This document shows, in pieces, positions 45,936 through 55,409 of a stretch of DNA of 64,000 nt. Position numbers and translations under genes: made by a program. The notes under the pieces are model-generated. The model was not told the DNA's origin, did no database searches, and worked only from the letters and a program-made list of their open reading frames with translations. The first letter of the stretch is position 1. Each line of letters begins with the position of its first letter. The stretch covers positions 4,588,001 through 4,652,000 of the forward strand of contig NZ_NEVS01000004.1 in assembly GCF_002261215.1 (NCBI RefSeq). The letters are read 5' to 3'. The stretch comes from Bordetella genomosp. 11 (lineage in GTDB: Bacteria > Pseudomonadota > Gammaproteobacteria > Burkholderiales > Burkholderiaceae_B).

Positions 45936-47168
45936 ATGAAGACCTTGAAGATCGCGCGCCCGCTGGGCGCCGCGGCCCTGTGCGGCCTTTTGCTGTCGGC
46001 CGGCGCGCCGGCGCCCGCGCGGGCGGCCGATCCGGCGCCCGTCAGCGTGGGACTGATCGCGCCGATGTCCGGCCTCTATGCCCGCCCGGGCCAGGTGATG
46101 CGCATGGGCGCGGAGATGGCGGTGAAGGATATCAACGTCCAGGGTGGCATCAAGTCGCTGGGCGGCGCGCCGCTCAAGCTGGTGGTGGTGGACTCCGGCG
46201 ATTCGACGGAGAAAGCCAAGAGCGCCGCGCAGCGCATGGTGGCAGACTACCCCGACCTGGTGGCGGGCACGGGCGCGTACCTGAGTTCTTTCACATTGGC
46301 CGTGACGGAGGTGACGGAACGCGCGAAGTTGCCCATGCTGACGCTGTCGTATTCCGACCAGATTACGGCGCGGGGCTTCAAGTACATCTTCCAGACATCG
46401 GCGACGGCGGGCCGCCAGGCCGAGATCGCATTGCCGATCATTCTGGAGCTGGCGGAGAAGGCATCGGGCAAGCGGCCGAAGACGGTGGCTATCCTGACCG
46501 ACAACACGGCAGCATCGCTGTCGTCGGTGAAGGCGATGAAGGAGGGGCTGCTGCAGAAGAACAATCTGGAACTCGTGGTGGACGAGACGTTCACGCCGCC
46601 GTTGTCGGATGCCTCTTCGCTGATCCAGCGGGTGCGGTCGCGGCGGCCGGATCTGGTGTTCTTCCTGCCGACGGTGATTTCGGATGCGAAGCTGATACTG
46701 GAGAAGATGAACGAGACCAATGTTCGGATACCGGTGATTTCCTTCGGGATCGCGATCGCGGAGCCAGACGTGCTGAATACGGTAAGCCCGCAGTTGCTGA
46801 ATGGGGTGATGTCGGCGGTGGCAAACTGGGGCGCGAAGGGGCAGGAGGCGTTGATCCAGCGGATGAAGACGGAATACAAGGAACCGTGGATGACACAGAA
46901 CGCCATTTCGACCTACGGCGATATGTGGATCATCAAGGCGGCACTGGAGAAAGCAGGCAAGGCGGACCGCGAGGCGGTGGCACAAGCGATGCGAAATCTG
47001 AACGAAGGGCCTACGCCGTATTTTCCGGGCGGTGAATTGAAGTTCGACGAGGCGGGACATCGGCTGGGGGCGTCGCTGACGATTATCCAGTGGCAGAACG
47101 GCGTGCCCGTGACGGTGTATCCGGAGAACCTGGCGATTGCGAAGCCGATCTGGCCGGGGGGGAAGTAG
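45936..47168 (+). CDS. HAAT-family ABC transporter substrate-binding protein (LivJ-like)
   Basis: A 410-residue receptor. Signal peptide about 1-30 (APARAADPAPVSVG). The mature part VGLIAPMSGLYARPGQVMRMGAEMAVKDINVQGGI is the typical opening of family 4 receptors; DLVAGTGAYLSSFTLAVTEVTERAKLPML follows. CTGGAGGAGACG precedes the ATG. Base use changes within the gene: from about 46.2 kb codons end mostly in G and the coding strand becomes clearly G-rich, unlike the first 250 bases and unlike livHMGF. It is the last gene before the large palindrome. Confidence 0.92.
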   Translation: MKTLKIARPLGAAALCGLLLSAGAPAPARAADPAPVSVGLIAPMSGLYARPGQVMRMGAEMAVKDINVQGGIKSLGGAPLKLVVVDSGDSTEKAKSAAQRMVADYPDLVAGTGAYLSSFTLAVTEVTERAKLPMLTLSYSDQITARGFKYIFQTSATAGRQAEIALPIILELAEKASGKRPKTVAILTDNTAASLSSVKAMKEGLLQKNNLELVVDETFTPPLSDASSLIQRVRSRRPDLVFFLPTVISDAKLILEKMNETNVRIPVISFGIAIAEPDVLNTVSPQLLNGVMSAVANWGAKGQEALIQRMKTEYKEPWMTQNAISTYGDMWIIKAALEKAGKADREAVAQAMRNLNEGPTPYFPGGELKFDEAGHRLGASLTIIQWQNGVPVTVYPENLAIAKPIWPGGK

Positions 47169-47344
47169 GTGGGGCCTTCGTGATGCTTCCGGGGACGTGG
47201 CGAGGAGATGCCGATGCGGTTTCTCGCCCGTTTCCGCGAGGCCGGTCTCCTGTTCATTCCGTCCGTTGATGGCTGCTGTCGGCGGGTGGCTTGCTGATGC
47301 CGTCCGCTGACCGCTACTGTCCGCAGGTATTTTGCTGATCCCGT

Positions 47345-47543
47345 CCGGCGGGGGTGATGCCTGTCGGGGCCAGCCCGGAGGAGCCGGTCCGGCGCCTTCG
47401 CGCCGGACTCCCGCGTTGTCATCCTCGTACGGCGGCCGAAGTGGCGGTGGGGTTCTTGTGTTTTTTTTTGCCCGGCCGTCCTCCCTTCGGATTCCCTCGC
47501 GCGGCTCCAACGGGCTGGCCCCGACAGGCATCACCCCCGCCGG
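47345..47543. mobile_element. MITE-like element, copy 1 (199 bp with 33-bp terminal inverted repeats)
   Basis: Bases 47345-47377 and 47511-47543 are exact reverse complements; the core of the left end reads TGCCTGTCGGGGCCAGCCCG. Between them lie a strong hairpin (TCCGGCGC/GCGCCGGA, 47388-47407), a nine-T run (47461-47469) and no coding capacity. A terminal-inverted-repeat element this short with no transposase resembles a MITE or a REP-type intergenic repeat. No transposase is in the window, and no clear target duplication is visible because the element sits inside the larger palindrome. Confidence 0.55.
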
Positions 47544-48037
47544 ACTCCGGTTTGCCTTAATTACGATCGCTGCGACGAGCTGGGTTCTTGCGCTTCGTGG
47601 GTGGCGAATGCTGTCCCTGGAAGATTCTGCATTGCACGTCGCATCGAGGCCGCCCAGCGCGGCCCCGCTGCGCCTACGCTGTAGTTGAATGCGACGGGCT
47701 GCATGCGAATGGCGGTGGGGATGGCGGCGGAGGTGGAATGCGACGTGCTCGAATGTCGCAGACGCAAGGATCTTCACACCTACGGCCGCGAGGGCGTCAG
47801 CAATTCTGTGTGTGCCATGTGGTGGCAACGAATGTGCGCATGCAACCGCATCCACTCCGGATGCAAAACCGTCGCACGAAAGCACCCGTGGCATGACGCA
47901 CCGTGTAGGTGATCGCTGGCCGCGCTGGGCGGCCAGCGATCGACGTGCGCCGCGAAATCTTCCAGCGGCAGCATTCACCATCCACGAAGCGCAAGAACGC
48001 AGCCCGTCGCGGCGACCGTAATTAAGGCAAACCGGAG

Positions 48038-48234
48038 TCCGTCGGGGGTGGTGCCTGTCGGGGCCAGCCCGTTGGAGCCGCGCGAGGGAATCCGAAGGAA
48101 GGACGGCCGGGCAAAAAAAACACAAGAACCCCACCGCCACTTCGGCCGCCGTACGAGGATGACAACGCGGGAGTCCGGCGCGAAGGCGCCGGACCGGCTC
48201 CTCCGGGCTGGCCCCGACAGGCACCACCCCCGAC
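48038..48234. mobile_element. MITE-like element, copy 2 (inverted)
   Basis: An inverted, slightly diverged copy of the element at 47345-47543. Its ends (48038-48068 and 48204-48234) are exact 31-base inverted repeats; compared with copy 1 they share a compensated base change in both ends (GGTGGTGCC for GGTGATGCC), so each copy keeps perfect end pairing. The T9 run of copy 1 is an A8 run here (48113-48120). Confidence 0.55.
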
Positions 48235-48255
48235 GGACGGCATCAGCAAAATACC

Positions 48256-48397
48256 CACCAACAGCAACGCCCAACAAACGCCACGAGCAAACAGCACCCC
48301 CCAGCAACAAAACGAGATAAATCACCCAAAAAAACCACCCACCCCAAACAAACTTGACGAGAACTAAACGGTCAGACTGCTCCAATATTGCCCTTCC
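48256..48397. other. G-poor, A/C-rich leader between palindrome and glucosyltransferase gene
   Basis: The plus strand from about 48250 to 48352 is strikingly poor in G and T and rich in A and C (in 48301-48360 I count 21 C and 5 G). RNA from it would be unstructured and C-rich, like a Rho-utilisation site, or could serve as an open leader. TTGACG at 48354 looks like a -35 box but has no well-spaced -10. Confidence 0.45.
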
Positions 48398-49927
48398 ATG
48401 ACAAGTCACCGAAAGCCAGTCCCCGATTCTTATATGCTGCCCCCCGCTCCACCCCCAGCATCACGCAAGAACATCTTCATCGCCGCGCTGCTCCTGTACG
48501 CCCTGGTAATGTGGCCCATCATCCACGCCGATCGCTTCTACATCGACGACCTCGGTCGCGCCCGCACCGGTTATCTGGGATGGACATCGGATGGCAGGCC
48601 GCTATCGAACCTCGTCGTCGAGACCATGAACCTCGGCACCCCCATCTCCGATCTATCGCCCCTCCCCCAGCTGCTCGCCCTGATGCTGCTCGCCTACCTC
48701 GCCGTCACCGCGAGCAGGAAGTTCAACATCCCCGGCACCTGGCGCGCGCCCCTCATCATGGCGCCCCTCGTCGCCAACCCCTTCTTCCTGGAGAACCTCT
48801 CCTACAAATTCGACGTCCTGCCCATGACGCTCGCCACTGCCCTATCCTGCATGGCGGTTACCGCCATACCCAGGACGGGATGGCGCGGCGTCCTCGGGGC
48901 CGTCGCCTTGCTGGCCACCCTTTGCCTTTACCAGCCCGCGCTGAACGTCTTCCTCGTCTTCGTCATCGCGGAATTCGTACTTGGCCAGCGCGATCGCCAG
49001 CCCATGCGGCAGTTGCTGCGCACCCTGGCCATACGGGCCGGCCAGTTTCTCGCCGCGCTGCTGGCCTACAAAGCCGTCATCGCGAAAACCGTCAAAGGTC
49101 ATTATGCCCTTGCGCATGGTGCCATCGCTTCCTTCAACACCTGCGTCGCCACCTTCCAGCGCAACCTCGGTGCCTTCTGGCGCTACGCGGCGGACCAGCT
49201 TCCCGGCCTATGGGCCAAGCCCCTGTTCGTATTCATCGCCATCGGCGTGGTTGCCGCGCTCTGCTGGAGCGTACGTTACCTGGTGCTTAACTGGCGCAGC
49301 GCATCGACCGCCACGCGCGTCGCAATGGTGGCCGGCATCGTCCTCCTTCCGCCGGCCCTGCTGATCGCACCATGGGGCCCCATGCTGGCACTCGAATTTC
49401 CGGTCTACGCGCCTCGCGTCATGATCGGTTTCGGCGCGCTGGGGGCGGTGGGGCTGCTGTTCGCCTGGACCGCGCTGGAAACCACGCGCATGAAATCCTC
49501 GTGGCAGGTCGTCGTCCTGACCGTGCCCGTCTACGCCTTGCTGACCTTCTGCTTCGTCTACGGCGATTCGCTCAAGCAGCAAAAGGAATTCGAGAACCGC
49601 GTCGCCGCGCGGCTATCCGACGATCTTGGCCGGATAGCCGCGCAGCAGGGCATCTCGGAATACGTCGTGCAAGGCAGCCTGGGCCATGCCGTACTGGTCC
49701 AGCACACCATGCGCAAATACCCGTTGATCGGTACGCTCGTCCCGGTGTACCTGACGCAAGGTTGGGGATGGGCCTACGAGGAAATGCGGCACTTCGGCGT
49801 CGACACCAGGCATGAAATGTCGCCGCCGGCCGGCGAGCCGCGCGACCCCGCCGTGGTGGTGTCGCGCGACTACCGCGTCTACGTGGACCACGGCAGGGCC
49901 GTCGTGGCTTTCACGCCGGCACCGTGA
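48398..49927 (+). CDS. Polytopic membrane protein, GtrII-type glucosyltransferase family
   Basis: A 509-residue inner-membrane protein with about ten hydrophobic segments. After a short cytoplasmic tail and first span, DRFYIDDLGRARTGYLGWTSDGRPLSNLV matches the catalytic-loop signature of GtrII-type glucosyltransferases, which add glucose to O-antigen from a lipid carrier. ANPFFLENLSYKFDVLPM is another family block. Normally gtrA (flippase) and gtrB (bactoprenol glucosyltransferase) accompany it; neither is present here. The start is uncertain: no ribosome site precedes the ATG at 48398, and an ATG at 48434 is possible. The first 600 bases are unusually C-rich on the coding strand. Confidence 0.8.
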   Translation: MTSHRKPVPDSYMLPPAPPPASRKNIFIAALLLYALVMWPIIHADRFYIDDLGRARTGYLGWTSDGRPLSNLVVETMNLGTPISDLSPLPQLLALMLLAYLAVTASRKFNIPGTWRAPLIMAPLVANPFFLENLSYKFDVLPMTLATALSCMAVTAIPRTGWRGVLGAVALLATLCLYQPALNVFLVFVIAEFVLGQRDRQPMRQLLRTLAIRAGQFLAALLAYKAVIAKTVKGHYALAHGAIASFNTCVATFQRNLGAFWRYAADQLPGLWAKPLFVFIAIGVVAALCWSVRYLVLNWRSASTATRVAMVAGIVLLPPALLIAPWGPMLALEFPVYAPRVMIGFGALGAVGLLFAWTALETTRMKSSWQVVVLTVPVYALLTFCFVYGDSLKQQKEFENRVAARLSDDLGRIAAQQGISEYVVQGSLGHAVLVQHTMRKYPLIGTLVPVYLTQGWGWAYEEMRHFGVDTRHEMSPPAGEPRDPAVVVSRDYRVYVDHGRAVVAFTPAP

Positions 49928-49939
49928 CGCGGCGGCCGG

Positions 49940-50734
49940 TCAGAATACCGGGACGATGCTGCCCTTGAAGCGCTCGCGCATGAACTGCGCGGCCTGCGGC
50001 GAACGCAGCGCCGCCACCAGCTTCTTCATCGCCGGCGTATCCTTGTCGTCCGGCCGCGCGGCCAACAGGTTCGCGTAGGACGACTGGCCGCCTTCCAGGA
50101 ACAGCGCATCCTTGGTCGGATCCAGCTTCGCTTCCAGCGCGAAGGTCGTGTTGATCACCGCCAGGTCCACTTCGGGCAGCACGCGCGGCAGCATCGGCGC
50201 TTCCAGCTGCTTGATCGTGATGTGCCGGGGATTGGCCTTGATGTCCTTCACCGTGGATTTGGTGTTGCGCGGATCGGTCAGCTGCACGATGCCGGCCTGG
50301 TCCAGCAGCTGCAGGGCACGGCCGCCATTCACGGCGTCATTGGGGATGGCCACCACCGCGCCATCCTTCAATTGCTTGATGTCCTTGATCTTGCTGGAAT
50401 ACGCGCCGAACGGCGCGACGAAGATGTCGCTGACCGCAACGATGTCGGTGCCGCGGCTGCGGTTGAACTCGTCCATGAAAGGCTTGTGCTGGAAGAAGTT
50501 GGCATCGATCCGCTTCTGCGCCAGCTGCATATTGGGCTGGATGTAGTCCGTGAAAACCACGATCTGCAGGTCCACGCCCTCCTTGGCCAGCATGGGCTTG
50601 ATGTTCTCCAGTATCTCGGCATGCGGCGTGGGACTGGCGCCCACGACGATCTTGTCGGCGGCATGGGCCGCCGGTTGCAAAGCCGCGGCGCAAGCCACGG
50701 CCAACACTGCGATCAGTTTGTTCACCTTCGTCAT
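49940..50734 (-). CDS. metQ: MetQ/NlpA-family ABC transporter substrate-binding protein
   Basis: A 264-residue periplasmic receptor of the NlpA/MetQ family. The signal peptide covers about 1-25; Cys15 sits in a poor lipobox (AVAC), so lipid attachment is doubtful. KIVVGASPTPHAEILENIKPMLAKEGVDLQIVVFTDYIQPN and NFFQHKPFMDEFN are diagnostic. GGAG directly touches the ATG at 50734, so a GTG nine bases further in (50725) may be used. It is the last gene of the minus-strand run with the matching permease and ATPase. MetQ proteins bind methionine, but paralogues bind other sulfur compounds or small peptides. Confidence 0.92.
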   Translation of the reverse strand: MTKVNKLIAVLAVACAAALQPAAHAADKIVVGASPTPHAEILENIKPMLAKEGVDLQIVVFTDYIQPNMQLAQKRIDANFFQHKPFMDEFNRSRGTDIVAVSDIFVAPFGAYSSKIKDIKQLKDGAVVAIPNDAVNGGRALQLLDQAGIVQLTDPRNTKSTVKDIKANPRHITIKQLEAPMLPRVLPEVDLAVINTTFALEAKLDPTKDALFLEGGQSSYANLLAARPDDKDTPAMKKLVAALRSPQAAQFMRERFKGSIVPVF

Positions 50735-50839
50735 CTCCGTTCGTTGGGACAGTGAAATGCAGCGGTACAACGCACCCGGCGCAACGATGCCGGGATACGG
50801 CGAAACACGGCAGGGGCCGGCACGGCGGGCCCCTGCCAT

Positions 50840-51514
50840 CTAACGGGTGTAATGCAGCACCAGCCGGTTGCCCACGGTTTGCAGCAACTGCACCAGCAGC
50901 AACAGCAGCACGATGGTGATGAACATCACGTCCAGCTGGAAACGCTGGTAGCCGTAGCGGATGGCCAGGTCGCCCAGGCCGCCGCCGCCGACCACGCCGG
51001 CCAGCGCGGAATACGACACCAGGGCAATCGCGGTCACCGTGGCCGCGGCCAGGATGCCGGGCATGGCCTCCGGCAACAGCGCGCCGAAGACGATCTGCCG
51101 CGTATTCGCGCCCATCGCCAGCGATGCCTCGATGATGCCGCGGTCGACTTCGCGCAGTGCCGATTCCACCAGGCGACCGAAAAAAGGAATGCCGGCCACC
51201 ACCAGCGCGGGCACCGATCCGGCCACGCCCAGCGACGTCCCGGTCAGCAGCGTGGTCAGCGGGATCATGGCGATCAGCAGGATCACGAAGGGCAAGGAGC
51301 GCAGGATATTCACCGCCAGCGACACGCCGCCATAGACGCGCGGCGCGTCGTGCAGCTGTGTCGGGCTGGTCAGGAATAGCAGCACGCCCAGGGGCAGGCC
51401 CAGCACCAGGGTCAGGCTCAGCGACCAGCCCAGCATCGATAGGGTGTCGACCGAGGCCCAGCCGATATCGGCCCAGTCCACATTGCTGAACCACGCGGCG
51501 ATCAACGCGCTCAT
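50840..51514 (-). CDS. metI: MetI-family ABC transporter permease
   Basis: A 224-residue permease with about five membrane spans, the usual MetI length. ILRSLPFVILLIAMIPLTTLLTG and the loop EASLAMGANTRQIVFGALLPEAMPGI (EAA motif) are conserved, as is YSALAGVVGGGGLGDLAIRYGYQRF. The ATG overlaps the metN stop as ATGA. Confidence 0.94.
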   Translation of the reverse strand: MSALIAAWFSNVDWADIGWASVDTLSMLGWSLSLTLVLGLPLGVLLFLTSPTQLHDAPRVYGGVSLAVNILRSLPFVILLIAMIPLTTLLTGTSLGVAGSVPALVVAGIPFFGRLVESALREVDRGIIEASLAMGANTRQIVFGALLPEAMPGILAAATVTAIALVSYSALAGVVGGGGLGDLAIRYGYQRFQLDVMFITIVLLLLLVQLLQTVGNRLVLHYTR

Positions 51515-52530
51515 GCCCGCAGCTCCTCGACCGTCACGCCCTTCGCCGCCAGGCGTGTCATGGCGTTCCTGACCTGTTCGTCCGGCCCCTCCAGGGCCAC
51601 CGTCATCTGGCCGCACGTCAGGGACTTGATCCGTTCGATCCGTCCATTCAGGATGGAAAAATCGATACCGAACGCGCGCGCGGTCTGGCTCAGGATGGGC
51701 TGGTGCACGGTGTCTTGCATAAAGGTCAGCCTGCACAGGGTCCGCGCGCCGCTTTGGACCAGCGCGGCATCGACGTCCTCGTCCTGGATATGCTCGGCCT
51801 CCTGCACGAAGCGCCGCGTGGTCTCATGCTGCGGATGCAGGAAGACCGTGCTGACCGGCCCGCTTTCCACGATGGTGCCGGAGTCGATCACCGCGACGCG
51901 GTCGCATACGGTACGGATCACGTCCATTTCATGGGTGATCAGCACGATGGTCAGGCCCAGCTTCTCGTTGATCTGGCGCAGCAGTTGCAGGATGGAGCGT
52001 GTGGTCTGCGGATCGAGGGCGCTGGTGGCCTCGTCGCACAGCAGCACGCGGGGATGGTTGGCCAGTGCGCGGGCGATGCCGACGCGCTGTTTTTCCCCGC
52101 CGGACAGCTGGCGCGGATACTTGTCCTTGTGGCGGCGCAGGCCCACCAGGTCCAGCAGCTCGTCCACGCGGGCATCGATGCGGCGGGCGTCGGCCTGTCC
52201 CGCGATCTTCAGCGGGAAGGCGACGTTGTCGCCGACGGTTTTCGAGCCGACCAGATTGAAGTGCTGGAAGATCATCCCGACGCCCTGGCGAAAGCGGCGC
52301 AGCGCCGTATCGTCCAGACCCTGCAGGTCGACGCCGTCCACGTGCACCGTGCCGCGGGTGGGCCTTTCCAGGAAATTGATCATGCGCAGCAGCGTGGACT
52401 TGCCCGCGCCCGAATGGCCGATGATGCCGAATATCTCGCCGGACGCGACCGTCAGGTCGATATCCTTCAGCGCCACCACGGCCGTTCCCTGGACCGGGTA
52501 GCTTTTGTGTATCGATCGCAGCTCGATCAT
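51511..52530 (-). CDS. metN: MetN-family ABC transporter ATPase
   Basis: A 339-residue ATPase. MIELRSIHKSYPVQGTAVVALKDIDLTV, Walker A GHSGAGKST, signature [15 protein letters not shown], Walker B VLLCDEATSALDP and H-loop LITHEMDV are all MetN-like. The C-terminal NIL domain (about 265-339), which in MetN binds methionine and inhibits transport, is present. It follows the aldehyde dehydrogenase gene by 69 bases, so the importer is probably transcribed with the monooxygenase run. Confidence 0.94.
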   Translation of the reverse strand: MIELRSIHKSYPVQGTAVVALKDIDLTVASGEIFGIIGHSGAGKSTLLRMINFLERPTRGTVHVDGVDLQGLDDTALRRFRQGVGMIFQHFNLVGSKTVGDNVAFPLKIAGQADARRIDARVDELLDLVGLRRHKDKYPRQLSGGEKQRVGIARALANHPRVLLCDEATSALDPQTTRSILQLLRQINEKLGLTIVLITHEMDVIRTVCDRVAVIDSGTIVESGPVSTVFLHPQHETTRRFVQEAEHIQDEDVDAALVQSGARTLCRLTFMQDTVHQPILSQTARAFGIDFSILNGRIERIKSLTCGQMTVALEGPDEQVRNAMTRLAAKGVTVEELRA

Positions 52531-52599
52531 GCTTGCGTATTCCCCTTGTCTTGCTTCTATCGGCCCGACCGGCCCCGGGCCGGCGCCCGGGACGTCGCG

Positions 52600-54069
52600 T
52601 CAAACCGTCAAATGCGAAATGCTCTTCGCGTGCGTATAGCACTCCAGTCCTTCCGTGCCGCCCTCGCGGCCGTAGCCGCTATCCTTGACGCCGCCGAACG
52701 GCGTTTCCGATACCGCCGACACGAAGTGGTTGATCGCCAGATTGCCGACCTCCAGTTCGTCGCTCAGCACCCGCGCGTTGCGCGCCGAACCGGTAAAGGC
52801 ATAGCCGGCCAGGCCGTACGGCAGACTGTTGGCCAGGGCGATGGCGTCGTCGAGGCCATCCACGCGCGTGATCAGCGACAAGGGGCCGAAGGGTTCCTCC
52901 CGCATCGCCAGGGCATCCGTGGGCACATCGGCCAATACCGTGAATGGAAAATGAAACCCCGGTCCCGGTGTGGGCGCGCCGCCGCACAACAGGCGCGCCC
53001 CGCGCCGCAGCGCATCCTCCGTCAGGCGTTGCAGGCCCTGCAGCCGGCGGCTGTTGGCGACCGGGCCGATATCGCTGTCCGGATCCAGGCCGCTGCCCTG
53101 GCGCACCGCGCGGCCGATATGCATGTAGGCCTGGACGAAGTCGTCATAGACCGCCTTGTGCACGATGAAGCGCGTGGGGGCCACGCAGACCTGGCCGCCA
53201 TTGTTCAGTTTTGCCTTCACGCCGGCGGCCGCGGCGACCTGCGCGTCCGCATCGTCGCAGACGATCACGGGCGCATGGCCGCCCAGCTCCATGATGACCG
53301 GCTTCATATGCGTGCCGGCCAGGCCGGCCAGTTGCTTGCCCACCGCCGTCGATCCGGTAAAGGTGACCAGGCTCACCACGGGGTGCGGAATCAGGAAACC
53401 GGAAATCGCGGCGGGATCACCGAACACCAGGTTCAGCGCACCCGCCGGCAGCCCGGCGTCGCAGAAGGCCTGCGCCAGGTGCATGGCGCCGGCCGGGGTT
53501 TCTTCCGACGCCTTCAGGATGATCGCGCAGCCCGCGGCCAGCGCGCCGCCGATCTTGCGGGCCGGCGAACTCATGGGAAAGTTCCATGGCGTGAAGGCCG
53601 CCACCACGCCGACCGGCTCGCGCAGCACGGTGTGGCGCATGCCCGGCTCGGCCGGGATGACGCGGCCGTAGAGACGGCGCGCCTCGGTCGCATCCCATTC
53701 GATCAGGTCGCAGCCGCGCAGCACCTCGGCACGCGATTGCGCCAGCGGCTTGCCCTGCTCCAGCGTGATGTCGCGCGCAATGGCATCGACGCGCTCGCGC
53801 ACCAGCTGGACGGCGCGCAGCATGATGCGCGCGCGTTCGGCCGGCGCGACGCGGCGCCAGATCGCGAAACCGCGCGCCGCCGCCGCCGCCGCGCTTTCCA
53901 GATGCGCGGACGTCGCGCAGGGTACGGTGCCTATCGACGCTCCCGTGGCGGGATCGATGACCGGCGCGCCGGGCGCATCGATCCATTCGCCGCCGATCAA
54001 CATGCGAATGGCGGGATAGCCGCCCGTCGGGGGTGCCGCGCCAGTCCGCTCGCCGGATATCGAGCTCAT
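52600..54069 (-). CDS. NAD(P)-dependent aldehyde/semialdehyde dehydrogenase (GabD-like)
   Basis: A 489-residue aldehyde dehydrogenase close to succinate-semialdehyde dehydrogenases. FTPWNFPMSSPARKIGGALAAGCAIILKASEETPAG (about 155-190) binds the cofactor, Glu261 in MELGGHAP and Cys295 in GGQVCVAPTRF are catalytic, and the end EGLECYTHAKSISHLTV is GabD-like. In this operon it could oxidise the aldehyde released when the FMN-dependent monooxygenase cleaves its substrate. It follows the MFS gene by 100 bases. Confidence 0.92.
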   Translation of the reverse strand: MSSISGERTGAAPPTGGYPAIRMLIGGEWIDAPGAPVIDPATGASIGTVPCATSAHLESAAAAAARGFAIWRRVAPAERARIMLRAVQLVRERVDAIARDITLEQGKPLAQSRAEVLRGCDLIEWDATEARRLYGRVIPAEPGMRHTVLREPVGVVAAFTPWNFPMSSPARKIGGALAAGCAIILKASEETPAGAMHLAQAFCDAGLPAGALNLVFGDPAAISGFLIPHPVVSLVTFTGSTAVGKQLAGLAGTHMKPVIMELGGHAPVIVCDDADAQVAAAAGVKAKLNNGGQVCVAPTRFIVHKAVYDDFVQAYMHIGRAVRQGSGLDPDSDIGPVANSRRLQGLQRLTEDALRRGARLLCGGAPTPGPGFHFPFTVLADVPTDALAMREEPFGPLSLITRVDGLDDAIALANSLPYGLAGYAFTGSARNARVLSDELEVGNLAINHFVSAVSETPFGGVKDSGYGREGGTEGLECYTHAKSISHLTV

Positions 54070-54169
54070 GATGTTTCCCCTCTTCGTTGGTTAACGCCTG
54101 TGATGCCGGGACTGCATACGAACTGCCGTGCTGCCAGGGCAGCGGTCCTGCGTTCTTGCGGTGAACCCT

Positions 54170-55405
<1,236 letters not shown>

Positions 55406-55409
55406 GACG

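Larger units (their letters stand above)
47326..48255. repeat. Imperfect ~930-bp palindrome (two long inverted arms)
   Basis: The 1,229 bases between the livJ-like gene and the glucosyltransferase hold no supported gene. Bases 47326-48255 read as a large inverted repeat centred near 47790: position x pairs with about 95581 minus x with almost no length drift. Outer arms of about 300 bases are highly similar (for example GTATTTTGCTGAT at 47327 against its complement ending at 48254, and TTCTTGCGCTTCGTGG near 47595 against its complement near 47980). The inner 250-300 bases are more diverged but still partly paired. Each outer arm contains an element bounded by its own inverted repeats. Confidence 0.85.

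Noticed and set aside
47332..48021. Several 60-118-codon frames inside the palindrome
   Set aside because: They read through repeated non-coding DNA in several frames, lack ribosome sites and look alike only because the arms are inverted copies.
45747..48227. An 826-codon minus-strand frame crossing livJ and the palindrome
   Set aside because: It is antisense to the livJ-like gene and runs through the repeats; the product has no domain and repeats itself because of the palindrome.
47326..48255. Palindrome as a CRISPR array or IS element
   Set aside because: There are no short regularly spaced direct repeats and no transposase frame; the structure is inverted, not tandem.
48660..48667. FtsK-orienting KOPS octamer (CCCTCCCC, GGGGAGGG on the minus strand) pointing to the palindrome as proof of a replication terminus
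   Set aside because: Only one exact copy was seen, no matching copy was found on the left side, and no dif-like sequence was recognised in the gap. It is too weak to support a terminus call.
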